A DNA stretch of 64,000 nucleotides from OFTM10 sp964344055 (GCA_964344055.1 CAYFLT010000001.1:1-64000); one strand, 5' to 3'. Counted from the first letter of the stretch, positions 25,715-34,525 are shown. Notes: generated from the letters alone by a model not told the origin. Made by a program: numbers and translations.

Positions 25715-26934
25715 TCGACACCTGGCGGGAGCCGATCAGCGGTAACCGGCTGAGCATCGACGCCTGGAACCGGGCGTGGCGCAGCCTCAACCAGTTCCGC
25801 GGTGACCCCATGGCCGACCTGGCCGACGCAAATTCCGGTGACCCGGCGTTCTCACTCGGGTCCGTCTTCTGTGCGACCTATCACGTCCTCGCCGGCAGCC
25901 CACTCGACGCTCCGGCGTTGATGACCGAAGTCGGGCGGGTCCGGGAGCGGTCGGGTGATGGCGGTGCTCGGGAGCGAGCCCACGCGGCCGCCGTCGAACC
26001 CCTCGTACGGGGCGACTTCACCGCGGCCGGCGAGGCGTGGGACGAGATCGCCGCGACCGGCCATGACTACGCGGCAGTCCGATTCGCCCACGATGTGTAC
26101 CTCCATGTCGGTGACAACGATCGCCGGCTGCGTTCCTCGCTGGCCGCTGCGGATCACTGGTTGCCGGAGGACCCAGACCACGGCTTCCTCCTCGGCCAGC
26201 TCTCGTTCTCGCTCTGTGAGAGCGGGCGGCTCGCGGAGGCCGAGCAGATGGGACGGCTCGCACTCGACATCGATCCAGACGATGTGTGGGCCCGCCACGC
26301 GTTGGCCCACGTCTACGAGACGACCGACGAGCACACCAAGGCGATCGATCTGCTCGATCAACCGGAGGCGGCCTGGCACGGTCAGGACCTCTTGTCGACC
26401 CACGTGTGGTGGCATCTCGCCATCCGACTCCTCGCCGGCGGCGAGATGGAACGAGCCGTGGCGATCCACGATCAGCTGCTGCCCATCGCCACGACGGCCT
26501 TCCGGTTGTGCGATCTCACGTCGCTGTTGTGGCGACTGGAGCTGGCAGGGGTCGACGTCGGCGCCCGTTGGGGCGAGCTGGCCGACCGCTGGTCACAGAA
26601 GGCCGAAGTCCACACCTGTGGCTTCCTCGACCTCCACGCCGCGATGGTGTTCTTCCGCCAGCCAGATCACCCCGGCGCAGCCGCGTTCTTCGGCGGGCTG
26701 GTGGCCTCGCACTCCGAACCGGCATCCGAGATCGATCGGACCTTCCGTGAGGTGGTGCGTCCGCTCGTTGGCGCGTTCCGTGCGTACGCGGCGGGCGATC
26801 ACTCCAGTGCAGTCGCCGGCTTCGACGCGATCGGTCCCGAGGTCCACCGCATCGGCGGGAGCAATGCTCAGCGCGACCTCGTTCCACTCACCCGGGCCGC
26901 ATCAGCGGCCCTCATCGAGGGAGTCTCCCCATGA
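25711..26934 (+). CDS. TTC38-family tetratricopeptide protein
   Basis: A 407-residue helical protein resembling the tetratricopeptide repeat protein 38 family. TPR-like pairs are visible, for example GQLSFSLCESGRLAEAEQMG followed by DDVWARHALAHVYETTDEH. No signal peptide, membrane segment or catalytic motif. It overlaps both neighbours by 4 nt (P450 upstream, acyl-CoA dehydrogenase downstream), so it is translated with catabolic enzymes. The biochemical role of the family is not known; a scaffold is possible but unproven. Confidence 0.75.
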   Translation: MIDTWREPISGNRLSIDAWNRAWRSLNQFRGDPMADLADANSGDPAFSLGSVFCATYHVLAGSPLDAPALMTEVGRVRERSGDGGARERAHAAAVEPLVRGDFTAAGEAWDEIAATGHDYAAVRFAHDVYLHVGDNDRRLRSSLAAADHWLPEDPDHGFLLGQLSFSLCESGRLAEAEQMGRLALDIDPDDVWARHALAHVYETTDEHTKAIDLLDQPEAAWHGQDLLSTHVWWHLAIRLLAGGEMERAVAIHDQLLPIATTAFRLCDLTSLLWRLELAGVDVGARWGELADRWSQKAEVHTCGFLDLHAAMVFFRQPDHPGAAAFFGGLVASHSEPASEIDRTFREVVRPLVGAFRAYAAGDHSSAVAGFDAIGPEVHRIGGSNAQRDLVPLTRAASAALIEGVSP

Positions 26935-28127
26935 CCTGGGCTCTGACCGACGACCAACTCGCCATCCAGGCTCGGGCCCGCGAACTCGCTTCTGAAGTCA
27001 TCGCACCGCGAGCCGCCGACGTGGACCGAACCGAGGAGTACCCGTGGGACAACGTCGCTGCACTCCAGGAAGCAGGCTTCACCGGTATGACGGTCCCCGC
27101 CGAGCTCGGTGGGCCGGGGTGGTCGTTCCTCGACGCAGTCCTCGTGGTGGAGGAGATGGCCAAGGTCTGCGGTGTCACCGGACGGATCGCTGTCGAGTGC
27201 AACATGGGCGCGATCTCGGCAGTGATGGCCTACGGCACTGACACCCAGCGCAAGCTGGCGGCGGAGATGGTGCTCGGGGGCGACAAGCCGGCGATCTGCA
27301 TCACCGAACCCGAGGCCGGGTCGGCTGCCTCGGAGATGACGACGAGGGCGGATCGCCGAGGTGATCGCTATGTCCTCAACGGCAAGAAGCACTGGATCAC
27401 GGGCGGTGGAGTCTCGAAGCTGCACCTGGTGTTCGCCCGGGTCTACGACGAAGCCGGAGAGGAGCAGGGAATCGGCGGGTTCCTCGCCATCCGCGACGAG
27501 ACGCCGGGCCTGCGGATGGGCGAACGTGAGCCGACCATGGGCCTACGCGGGATCCCCGAGCGGGAGGTGATCTTCGAGGACATGGAGGTGGCCGACGACA
27601 TGGTCGTCCTACCGCCGTCCGGATTCCGGCGCGGCTTCGCAGACCTGATGAATGCGTACAACAGCCAACGGGTGGGGGCCGGAACGGTCGGCCTCGGCCT
27701 CGCCACCGGCGCCTACGACCTCGCTCGCGACTTCGTGAAGGAGCGCGAACAGTTCGGTCGGCCCATCGCCGAGTTCCAAGGTCTGCAGTGGATCCTCGCC
27801 GACATGTCGGTCCAGCTCGAAGCGGCCCGCAGCCTCACCTACCGCGCCGCCGAATCGCGAGGTCCGGACGGAAGTCCATTCCCCGACCCCGCGTTGGCGG
27901 CTCAGGCGAAGATCTTCACGGCCGAGGCGGCGATCCGCGTGGTCAGCGATGCGCTCCAGTGTTTCGGCGCCGCGGGATACTCCCGGAACAACGCGCTGGA
28001 GCGGATGTACAGAGACGTTCGGATGTTCACGATCGGGGGCGGCACCGCCCAGATCCTGCGGACCGTCGTCGCCTCGCGGATCCTCGACATGAAGCTCCCC
28101 CAGACCCGAGGCGGATACCTCAACTAA
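26931..28127 (+). CDS. Acyl-CoA dehydrogenase
   Basis: A 398-residue acyl-CoA dehydrogenase with the full fold: GFTGMTVPAELGGPGW, CITEPEAGSAASEM at the FAD/substrate site, YVLNGKKHWITGGG, and the C-terminal CFGAAGYSRNNALERMYRDVR plus FTIGGGTAQILR, which matches the flavin-contacting region of true acyl-CoA dehydrogenases. ATG 26931 overlaps the TPR-gene stop. It is the last gene of the P450-TPR cluster before the amidotransferase at 28191. CoA substrate unknown. Confidence 0.9.
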   Translation: MTWALTDDQLAIQARARELASEVIAPRAADVDRTEEYPWDNVAALQEAGFTGMTVPAELGGPGWSFLDAVLVVEEMAKVCGVTGRIAVECNMGAISAVMAYGTDTQRKLAAEMVLGGDKPAICITEPEAGSAASEMTTRADRRGDRYVLNGKKHWITGGGVSKLHLVFARVYDEAGEEQGIGGFLAIRDETPGLRMGEREPTMGLRGIPEREVIFEDMEVADDMVVLPPSGFRRGFADLMNAYNSQRVGAGTVGLGLATGAYDLARDFVKEREQFGRPIAEFQGLQWILADMSVQLEAARSLTYRAAESRGPDGSPFPDPALAAQAKIFTAEAAIRVVSDALQCFGAAGYSRNNALERMYRDVRMFTIGGGTAQILRTVVASRILDMKLPQTRGGYLN

Positions 28128-28190
28128 CCGAGATCTGGGCATGGAGAGGACAATCTCTGGCCCCCTGGTGCCGAGATCTCGCAAGGACTG

Positions 28191-28877
28191 ATGATGCTGG
28201 TCTTCGTCGACTACGAACACGCAGACGCAACCGATGCCGACTGGGGGCAGCGCGTCCAGGCGGCACGCACGTGGATCACGTATCGACTCGAGGACGTGTC
28301 AGAACGGCCCTGCCATCTGGTGCGATACGACCGGATCAGCTCGGATCTGCTCGAGCAACTCGGCGCCGAGGCGATCTTCATCAGCGGCAACGGCACCGAC
28401 CCGGCCCGCTACGACCCGGACGAACTGCACCCACTCCGTTCGATCGTCCGCGACTCGGGCCTTCCCGTCTTCGGGTTCTGCGGTGGCTTCCAGGCCATGA
28501 CGAATGCGCTCGGAGCCGCGGTCGTGCCGCTCGACCTTCCCGACGAAGCCGAGGAAGGCGACATGATCATCCGCTTCCCCAGCGGACGGCTGGGGGAGTT
28601 CGGCTACCACCCCGTCGAGCTGGTTGCGGACCACCCGCTGCTGGCCGGGCTCGGCGACGCACCGGTGTTCCGTCACGCCCACGGTCTGCACGTGCCTGAG
28701 CTTCCGCCCGGCTTCGAGGCCGTGGCCCGCAGCGAGGTGACGCCGGTGCAGATGGCCGTGAACGACGATCGCCGCATGGTCGGCACCCAGTTCCACCCGG
28801 AATACTGGACCGACGATCACCCGGCCGGTCGGACGTTGATCGAGAACTTCCTTCGGTGGATCGGCCTGGTCGACTGA
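28191..28877 (+). CDS. Class I glutamine amidotransferase-like hydrolase
   Basis: A 228-residue GATase1-fold protein with nucleophile Cys97 in FGFCGGFQAM and GTQFHPEYW as the His-Glu site. It lacks a partner synthetase domain, so it is probably a free hydrolase of a gamma-glutamyl amide, like AtdA2 or PuuD. Tandem ATGs at 28191 and 28194 follow AAGGA; the second has the better spacing. It is the third such protein in the island, together with 1-436 and 7240-7995, which matches the presence of two gamma-glutamyl ligases. The role is inferred. Confidence 0.82.
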   Translation: MMLVFVDYEHADATDADWGQRVQAARTWITYRLEDVSERPCHLVRYDRISSDLLEQLGAEAIFISGNGTDPARYDPDELHPLRSIVRDSGLPVFGFCGGFQAMTNALGAAVVPLDLPDEAEEGDMIIRFPSGRLGEFGYHPVELVADHPLLAGLGDAPVFRHAHGLHVPELPPGFEAVARSEVTPVQMAVNDDRRMVGTQFHPEYWTDDHPAGRTLIENFLRWIGLVD

Positions 28878-28886
28878 CCGGCCCGT

Positions 28887-31160
28887 CTACCAGCTCGGAC
28901 GGCCGATCCAGTAGTAGTCCGACGGTTCGCACTCGAGCTGGCAGACCCCGGGCGGTTCGGCCTCTCCCGACCCGCCGCCTGAGGCGTCGGCGCCGGCGTC
29001 GCCTTCGTCTGTCTCGTCCTCTTCCTCGCACTCATCATCGACGTCGACCACTCGAGTGACCCTCATGACGAAGTCCGCGTCGTCGGCGGTGGCGGTGACG
29101 AGGATCAGGATGTCGCCCCCGCTGAATTCGACCGGAAGGTCCTCGGACCAGCCTCCTGCCGGTGGGCCGACATCGCCCGGTCGCCACGTGGCCACGATGT
29201 CGCCGGTCAGGTCGTATTCCGCGCAGGCCTTCTGGCCGTTGGCCACGCTCATGTGGCCTCGAGCGCTGAAGAAGCGGGATGGCGTGAGATCGAAGGTGAT
29301 CGGACCGGTGATGACCACTTCTTCTTTCCGCGGGACGAACGCCGGGCCGGTCCCGCTCGCATCGTGGATGATTCCATCGCTCAGGTCGACGTTGAAGTCG
29401 TGCCAGAAGTCGGCGAACACGCCGTCAAGAGAAGCGTCCAGCCCCCTCACCGCGACGAAGACGTTCTCGACCGACATCTGCTGGGTCAGGAGTTCGAAGT
29501 ACGCCCAGTTCTCGTACCGGCGCTGAAGAAGGGTCAGCTGGAGATCGACGTCCCTCAGCCGTGGGGCGAGCTCTGACTCCTTCCCCGCCAACGGATACAC
29601 CGTGTCCGAGAGGACGACAGCAAGAGCATCGCTCCACCACTGGGTCTGATTGAACTCGAGGGGGTTCTGATCCCTGAAGGTGTTGGCGATCAGGCACTGG
29701 GCGATCGCCGTGGCGATCAACTGCTGGTACCTCGCCGCGTCACTGGTGTTGGGACCCTGGGGCCACACTCCGACGGTGCAGTCCTGACCCCCGTGGAACT
29801 CGGTGTGGACCGCAGTCGGGTTGTTGGCGAAGGTGGAGAGCAGCAGCGTTGTCGGGGGCATCTCGCTTTCGCCGTACGCCTCGTACTTCGTGACGGATTC
29901 GGCCAAGGCAGCGAGGACGAGATCGATCGTTGGTGTGTCCCACCCGTCGAAGACCTCGGAGGTCGGTCGTATGACGGAGTACTTGCCGGGCCACTGCTGC
30001 TCGAGTGCCGGGACCTGGATCTCGACCAGACACGGCGGAGCCACGCCGAATTGCTCGCAATAGTCGGGGACGGGTTGATCGTCCTGGGCCGGCGCGATTG
30101 CCGCGAGCGGTGACCGAGCCAACATCGGGCGCGGCGCGAACACGGCGGCCGACTCTTCTCCATCGCCTCCATCGCCTCCATCGGCTCCTTCGGGCTCCGG
30201 ATCCGGGACCGCGGTCACCGCCCGGAGGTCGTCGAGAGGGGGAAGGAGGCGGTCGAGGAGTGCGCCGACCTCGGCGCGGACTTCGTCATCGGGGCCGGTC
30301 ATCGTGTAGTCCCGAGCCATGGCGATGACGCGGCTGCTGGACCAGTCGGCCGGGGCTCCCCCGCCGGGGCCCTCCTCGGGGTTGAGTTCGCCGAGGAACA
30401 CCCTCAGTGTCTGGACGATGGCCTCGCCTCGGGTCATTTCGCCCGATTCCTCGGCGGCGAGGATCTGGCCGACCCAGGTGTTTGGAGGGAGGTCGACCGG
30501 CGGGGCTTCGAAGGTGGTGATCTCCGGTTCCGGGGGCGGTGGTGGCTCGACTCCAGGGAAGCGGGAGAGCGCATGTCCCGCGAGAGTCTTGGCGATCTCG
30601 AGTCGCTCCTCGCTGGTGACGTCGGGTCGGCCGAGAACGATCCGATAGATGAGGATGCCCAACTCGGACTCGACCCCGACGCTGAGCGTTCCGGCCTCGC
30701 TGTCGTACCAGCGGGCCGCGTCTCCGACCCCGGCCACCTCGACGCCGGTGACGCCGTCGATCTGGGTGCCGGGCAGGAAGTCTTCGGGCTCCCCGGGCTC
30801 GATTCGGACGAAGAACTCCGGTTCCCCGTCGAACTCCTCGGAACAGAACTCGCCACGTGAGAAGTGCAGTGATGCAGGGATGTCGTCTCGCTCCCAGGTG
30901 CCGAGCGCATCGTCGCGTTCGTCCTGGGTCAGGAGCAGGTTGCAGTCGATCGATTCGACGTCGGGGTGATCGCCGTCGGCTGGGACTGCCGTGGTGCTGG
31001 CCGCCGCCGTGGTGGTCGTCGTGTCGAGCGGCAGATCGATCGACGCAGAGTCGTCGTCGCCCCCGCCGCTCGACAGGATGCCGATGATGACCGACAACGC
31101 GATGATGCCGCCGATCACGATGCCTGCGGTACGAGGCTCGACCGTCGCCTTGGTGTTCAT
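28887..31160 (-). CDS. Large exported protein of unknown function
   Basis: A 757-residue protein I do not recognise. It begins with a short cytoplasmic segment and one membrane helix (AGIVIGGIIALSVIIGIL, about 12-29), then a Ser/Asp/Thr-rich linker (DTTTTTAAASTTAVP), so most of it is outside the membrane. Further low-complexity pieces are PPPPPEPE and GADGGDGGDGEES. Several Cys occur in the outer region. The end is acidic (DDECEEEDETDEG). It is convergent with the amidotransferase at 28191 and isolated on its strand except for the MarR gene upstream. The function is not predictable from sequence. Confidence 0.65.
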   Translation of the reverse strand: MNTKATVEPRTAGIVIGGIIALSVIIGILSSGGGDDDSASIDLPLDTTTTTAAASTTAVPADGDHPDVESIDCNLLLTQDERDDALGTWERDDIPASLHFSRGEFCSEEFDGEPEFFVRIEPGEPEDFLPGTQIDGVTGVEVAGVGDAARWYDSEAGTLSVGVESELGILIYRIVLGRPDVTSEERLEIAKTLAGHALSRFPGVEPPPPPEPEITTFEAPPVDLPPNTWVGQILAAEESGEMTRGEAIVQTLRVFLGELNPEEGPGGGAPADWSSSRVIAMARDYTMTGPDDEVRAEVGALLDRLLPPLDDLRAVTAVPDPEPEGADGGDGGDGEESAAVFAPRPMLARSPLAAIAPAQDDQPVPDYCEQFGVAPPCLVEIQVPALEQQWPGKYSVIRPTSEVFDGWDTPTIDLVLAALAESVTKYEAYGESEMPPTTLLLSTFANNPTAVHTEFHGGQDCTVGVWPQGPNTSDAARYQQLIATAIAQCLIANTFRDQNPLEFNQTQWWSDALAVVLSDTVYPLAGKESELAPRLRDVDLQLTLLQRRYENWAYFELLTQQMSVENVFVAVRGLDASLDGVFADFWHDFNVDLSDGIIHDASGTGPAFVPRKEEVVITGPITFDLTPSRFFSARGHMSVANGQKACAEYDLTGDIVATWRPGDVGPPAGGWSEDLPVEFSGGDILILVTATADDADFVMRVTRVVDVDDECEEEDETDEGDAGADASGGGSGEAEPPGVCQLECEPSDYYWIGRPSW

Positions 31161-31221
31161 TTCGACCGCCCTTCGTGGTCAGCCTAAGAGACCGGGGAGG
31201 GGCTGTCAGGCGGGCGATCGA

Positions 31222-31731
31222 TCAGCTCTCGCCGTTGGCGTTCTGGATCACCTTGCGCAGGAGGCGAGCCAGCTCGAGCTTCTCCTCGGCGCTGAGCCCC
31301 GCCGACATGGCGGTCTCGTGGGCGTTGAACCGCGGGAAGAGGTCCTCGATGAGGGCGAGGCCCGGATCGGTGAGGGCGACGATCACCCGGCGTCGGTCGG
31401 CCTCGACCCGTTCGCGGGTGACGAGGTCCTGCTTCTCGAGGGTCGAGACCATACCGGTCAGGGTGCCCTTGGCCAGCCCGCACTCTCCGGCGAGCTGTGC
31501 GGTTTCCATCTCACCCCACACCCAGAGCACCCACAGGATCGTGAATCCGCCCCACGACAGATTGTGGGCGGCCAGGATCTCCCGCTCGGCCTTGCGGCGG
31601 ACCGCAGTACCGGCGCGGTAGATGTTGGAGATCGCGTGGAGCGACTCGAAGTCCAGGGGCCGGTCTCCCAACCGCTCACGAATGTCGCGCTCGGTGGCGA
31701 GGAGGTGTTCGTCGGTGGGAGGAGTGGACAC
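31222..31731 (-). CDS. MarR family transcriptional regulator
   Basis: A 169-residue winged-helix regulator. Visible are the helix-turn-helix ETAQLAGECGLAKGTLTGMV and the wing RERVEADRRRVIVALTDPG, typical of MarR/HpaR proteins that respond to phenolic acids. GTG 31731 is taken as start; a TTG at 31761 lies inside an operator copy. It is divergent from the FAH-aldehyde dehydrogenase operon. Two copies of the island's palindrome lie between them, and other copies precede three more units, so it is the best candidate for the common repressor. HpaR-like control of homoprotocatechuate genes is a known parallel. Confidence 0.85.
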   Translation of the reverse strand: MSTPPTDEHLLATERDIRERLGDRPLDFESLHAISNIYRAGTAVRRKAEREILAAHNLSWGGFTILWVLWVWGEMETAQLAGECGLAKGTLTGMVSTLEKQDLVTRERVEADRRRVIVALTDPGLALIEDLFPRFNAHETAMSAGLSAEEKLELARLLRKVIQNANGES

Positions 31732-31748
31732 GGGGACCCCGGGTGGTC

Positions 31749-31828
31749 GTTCGGTGCCCAACGATACGGCGTTCGGAAGGCACGGCAGAGATCGTTCGGT
31801 ACCAAAAGATCGACTGGTCAGCTAGGGT
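31749..31828. promoter_or_regulatory. Double operator between MarR and FAH genes, with leaderless promoter
   Basis: Two palindromes of the shared family lie in this divergent region: GTTCGGTGCCCAAC (31749-31762, one mismatch) next to a minus-strand TATCGT (31761-31766), and GTTCGGTACCAAAA (31794-31807). A plus-strand -10, TAGGGT (31823-31828), ends 8 nt before ATG 31837, indicating a leaderless FAH transcript. The layout suits autorepression of the MarR gene and repression of the FAH operon. Confidence 0.6.
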
Positions 31829-31836
31829 CTCCCGTC

Positions 31837-32718
31837 ATGACTGAGTACCGACGCATCCTGCTCGACGGCTATCCGGTGGACGTCGAGCGACAGGGGGAGG
31901 AGCTGGTTGCAGGAGACGGTCGACGGGTCGCGATCGCCGATGCGGTGCACCTCTCCCCGGTCGAGCCCACCAAGATCATCTGCATCCACCTCAACTACCG
32001 AAGCCGCGTCGAGGAGTTCATGACCAAGCTCCCGCCGGCACCTACCTACTTCCACAAGCCCATCACCGCACTCTGCGGACATGGTGCCGACGTGGTGCGG
32101 CCTGAGGGTTGTGATTGGCTGAACTACGAGGGTGAGATCGCCATCGTCATCGGCAAGACGTGCCGCAATGTCGCTCCCGAGGATGCCGGCGACTACATCG
32201 CCGGATACGCGGTGGCCAACGACTATGGCCTGCACGACTTCCGCGACACCGACGCCGGGTCGATGCTGCGGGTCAAGGGCAGCGACACCCTGTGCCCGAT
32301 CGGTCCGGGCCTGATCACCGACTGGGACTTCCGAGGCAAGCGGATCCAGACCATCGTCAACGGAGAGGTGAAGCAGGACGCCACCACCGACGAGATGGAG
32401 TGGGACATGCACTACATCGTCGCCGACATCGCCCGCACCATCACCCTCGTGCCGGGCGACATCCTGCTGTCAGGGACGCCGGCCAACTCCCGCACCGTGT
32501 ATCCGGGCGACGTCGTGACCGTGGCGGTCGAGGGGTTGGGTGAGCTCACCAACACGATCGTGACCGGACCCACACCGATCCGGACCGACGTCGGTGCGCA
32601 GGTGTCTCGTTCCGAAGAGGTCATGTCCACCGCCCAGGGTGGTGACTGGGAGTTCCGCGGCATCCGCGCCCCTCTCGGTCCCGGGGCCAAGCACTACGAG
32701 AGCGAACTCGATGACTGA
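31837..32718 (+). CDS. Fumarylacetoacetate hydrolase family protein
   Basis: A 293-residue FAH-fold enzyme. It has KIICIHLNYRSRVEE, FHKPITALCGHG, the metal-binding Glu pair in YEGEIAIVIGK and the downstream Asp in YAVANDYGLHDFR, and LLSGTPANS near the end. The family includes HpcE-type isomerase/decarboxylases and acylpyruvases acting after ring cleavage. ATG 31837 lies 8 nt after a -10 (leaderless). It overlaps the aldehyde dehydrogenase by 8 nt. A homoprotocatechuate-like lower pathway is plausible with the LigB enzyme at 7992, but the two loci are 23 kb apart. Confidence 0.9.
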   Translation: MTEYRRILLDGYPVDVERQGEELVAGDGRRVAIADAVHLSPVEPTKIICIHLNYRSRVEEFMTKLPPAPTYFHKPITALCGHGADVVRPEGCDWLNYEGEIAIVIGKTCRNVAPEDAGDYIAGYAVANDYGLHDFRDTDAGSMLRVKGSDTLCPIGPGLITDWDFRGKRIQTIVNGEVKQDATTDEMEWDMHYIVADIARTITLVPGDILLSGTPANSRTVYPGDVVTVAVEGLGELTNTIVTGPTPIRTDVGAQVSRSEEVMSTAQGGDWEFRGIRAPLGPGAKHYESELDD

Positions 32719-34183
32719 CGGGGCTGGCCTGCGGGCCGACGTCGACGGCGTCTCCGTCCCCACGGGTCATCTCATCGGGGGTGCGTGGGTCGGATCGCCG
32801 ACCACATTCGAGACCCGCTCGCCGCTCGGCTGGGAAGAGATGATGCTCGCCGAGGTCGCCCGAGGCGATGCCACGACCGCGGATGCAGCCGTCGCCGCCG
32901 CGGTCGAGGGATTCGGCGTATGGGGCCGGTTCACGGTCGAGGAACGGGCCGAGGTCATGCACCGGTTGGCCGACCTGATCGAATCCCGCAACGAGGAGAT
33001 CGCCCATGTCGAGTGCCTCGACATGGGGTTCCTCGAGGAGTCGATGAAGCTCCGCCTCGTGGCCCGTGGAGCCACCAACTTCCGCCTGTACGCCGACCTC
33101 ATCGTTGCCCACGAGGAACGGCACTGGGCGGCCAAGGACATGGACAACCGGGTCGTCCGGATGCCGGCCGGGCCCGCGGTCGTCATCACTCCCTGGAACG
33201 CCCCGTTCATGCTGTCGACCTGGAAGCTGGCGCCGGCCCTCGCGTCCGGCAATTCGGTGATCCACAAGCCGGCCGAGTGGTCCCCGCTTTCTGCCGGTCT
33301 GCTTGCCGAGCTGGCGATGGAGGCGGGCTTCCCTCCCGGCGCCTACAACCTGGTGCAGGGGATCGGCGAGGAGGTGGGTGCCGCACTCGTCGCCGACCCG
33401 CGAGTTCGCCGGATCACGTTCACCGGTTCGCCTCCGACGGCTCGCCACATCGGCCGGGCCGCCGCCGACAACCTGGTGCCGTTCACTGCCGAGCTCGGCG
33501 GGAAGAACCCATTGCTCGTCTTTGCCGACTCCGATCTGGATGCCGCGGCGAAGAAGGCCGCGTGGCAATACGACGACTCCGGCCAGGTGTGCCTGTCGGG
33601 CACCCGCCTGCTGGTCGAGGCGTCGATCCGCGACCAGTTCCTCGAGCGGTTCCACGCAGAGGTCGATGCCCTGGTTCTCGGTGACTCCCGAGATCCCGCC
33701 ACCGACGTCGCGCCACTCGCGCACCCCGACCATCGCGACAACGTCGACCGGTTCGTGCAGCGGGCTCGGGCCAACGGCGACACGATCGTGCGGGGTGGGC
33801 AAAAGGTCGAAGGGTCGCTCCACTATGAGCCGACCCTGATCGAGCCCGCTTCGAACCAGAGCGAGGTCGTGCAGAGTGAGATCTTCGGGCCGGTGCTCAC
33901 GATCCAGACCTTCGCCGACGAGGCCGAATCGATCGAGCTGGCGAACTCCACCGAGTACGGCTTGTCGGCCATCGTCTACACGGGTTCGCGGGAGCGGGCC
34001 GAGCGGCTCGGACGCGAACTCCGGGCCGGGCTGGTCTGGGTGAATACCTTCCTGGTGCGGGACCTCACCGCCCCCTTCGGCGGCTGCGGGATCTCCGGCA
34101 TCGGCCGCGAAGGTGGCGACCATGCCCTCGAGTTCCACGCCGACCTCAAGACCGTCATGATCCTCGACGGCACTACCACCTGA
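32711..34183 (+). CDS. Aldehyde dehydrogenase (semialdehyde type)
   Basis: A 490-residue aldehyde dehydrogenase. The motifs are ITPWNAPFMLSTWKLAPALASGN, AELGGKNP with the general-base Glu, SGQVCLSGTR with the nucleophile Cys, and TAPFGGCGISGIGREGG. Coupling to an FAH-family enzyme points to an HpcC-like muconate-semialdehyde dehydrogenase, which is inference. ATG 32711 overlaps the FAH stop by 8 nt. Its TGA is followed at once by a REP palindrome, marking the operon end. Confidence 0.9.
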   Translation: MTDGAGLRADVDGVSVPTGHLIGGAWVGSPTTFETRSPLGWEEMMLAEVARGDATTADAAVAAAVEGFGVWGRFTVEERAEVMHRLADLIESRNEEIAHVECLDMGFLEESMKLRLVARGATNFRLYADLIVAHEERHWAAKDMDNRVVRMPAGPAVVITPWNAPFMLSTWKLAPALASGNSVIHKPAEWSPLSAGLLAELAMEAGFPPGAYNLVQGIGEEVGAALVADPRVRRITFTGSPPTARHIGRAAADNLVPFTAELGGKNPLLVFADSDLDAAAKKAAWQYDDSGQVCLSGTRLLVEASIRDQFLERFHAEVDALVLGDSRDPATDVAPLAHPDHRDNVDRFVQRARANGDTIVRGGQKVEGSLHYEPTLIEPASNQSEVVQSEIFGPVLTIQTFADEAESIELANSTEYGLSAIVYTGSRERAERLGRELRAGLVWVNTFLVRDLTAPFGGCGISGIGREGGDHALEFHADLKTVMILDGTTT

Positions 34184-34216
34184 GTTGTTTCGCTGGTGCC
34201 AGGCACCCGAAACAAC
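34184..34216 (+). repeat. REP palindrome, class 1, copy 6
   Basis: Full 33-nt copy in forward orientation, starting on the base after the aldehyde dehydrogenase TGA. It pairs as an inverted copy with 34526-34558, enclosing a 309-nt segment with one small gene. Confidence 0.9.
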
Positions 34217-34321
34217 TCGTCCTTGAGGGATTGCAGCACTCCGCGTCGCTCGCCTCTCCTCCGCGACTGCGACGGTTCGGTCCACTCGGGTACGTTCGTT
34301 CATCTGAGTTGGGAGGCGGAC

Positions 34322-34504
34322 ATGAAGGCGTGGCTGACGAGGGCATTCGAGCGGATCATCGGAGGGCCGGGTGAACCGGTCGGGCCGGCGCCGTCGGTGT
34401 TCGGTGCCGAAGCGCACCTGATTCAAGAGGACGAAGAGCGGAGCAGGGAGCTTCAACTCGAGATCGAGCGGAACCTGAGCCAACGCCGGGGTACCGCCGG
34501 CTGA
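34322..34504 (+). CDS. Small hypothetical protein between inverted REPs
   Basis: A 60-residue acidic protein (MKAWLTRAFERIIGG ... QLEIERNLSQRRGTAG) with a predicted C-terminal helix rich in Glu and Arg and no signal peptide. A -10-like TACGTT (34291-34296) and a GGGAGG site (34311-34316) support expression from ATG 34322. No family recognised. The REPs on both sides make it the only coding content of a 375-nt unit. It could be an ordinary small gene or a passenger. Confidence 0.5.
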   Translation: MKAWLTRAFERIIGGPGEPVGPAPSVFGAEAHLIQEDEERSRELQLEIERNLSQRRGTAG

Positions 34505-34525
34505 TCCGTCGGCGTTCCGAGGTGA

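Noticed and set aside
28127..28180. Direct repeat CCGAGATCT (28129 and 28171)
   Set aside because: Only nine bases shared, with no symmetry to suggest a dimeric site beyond the internal AGATCT; not supported elsewhere in the window.
34399..34412. Near copy of the operator (GTTCGGTGCCGAAG)
   Set aside because: It lies within the small gene at 34322 and reads as VFGAE codons; no promoter context.
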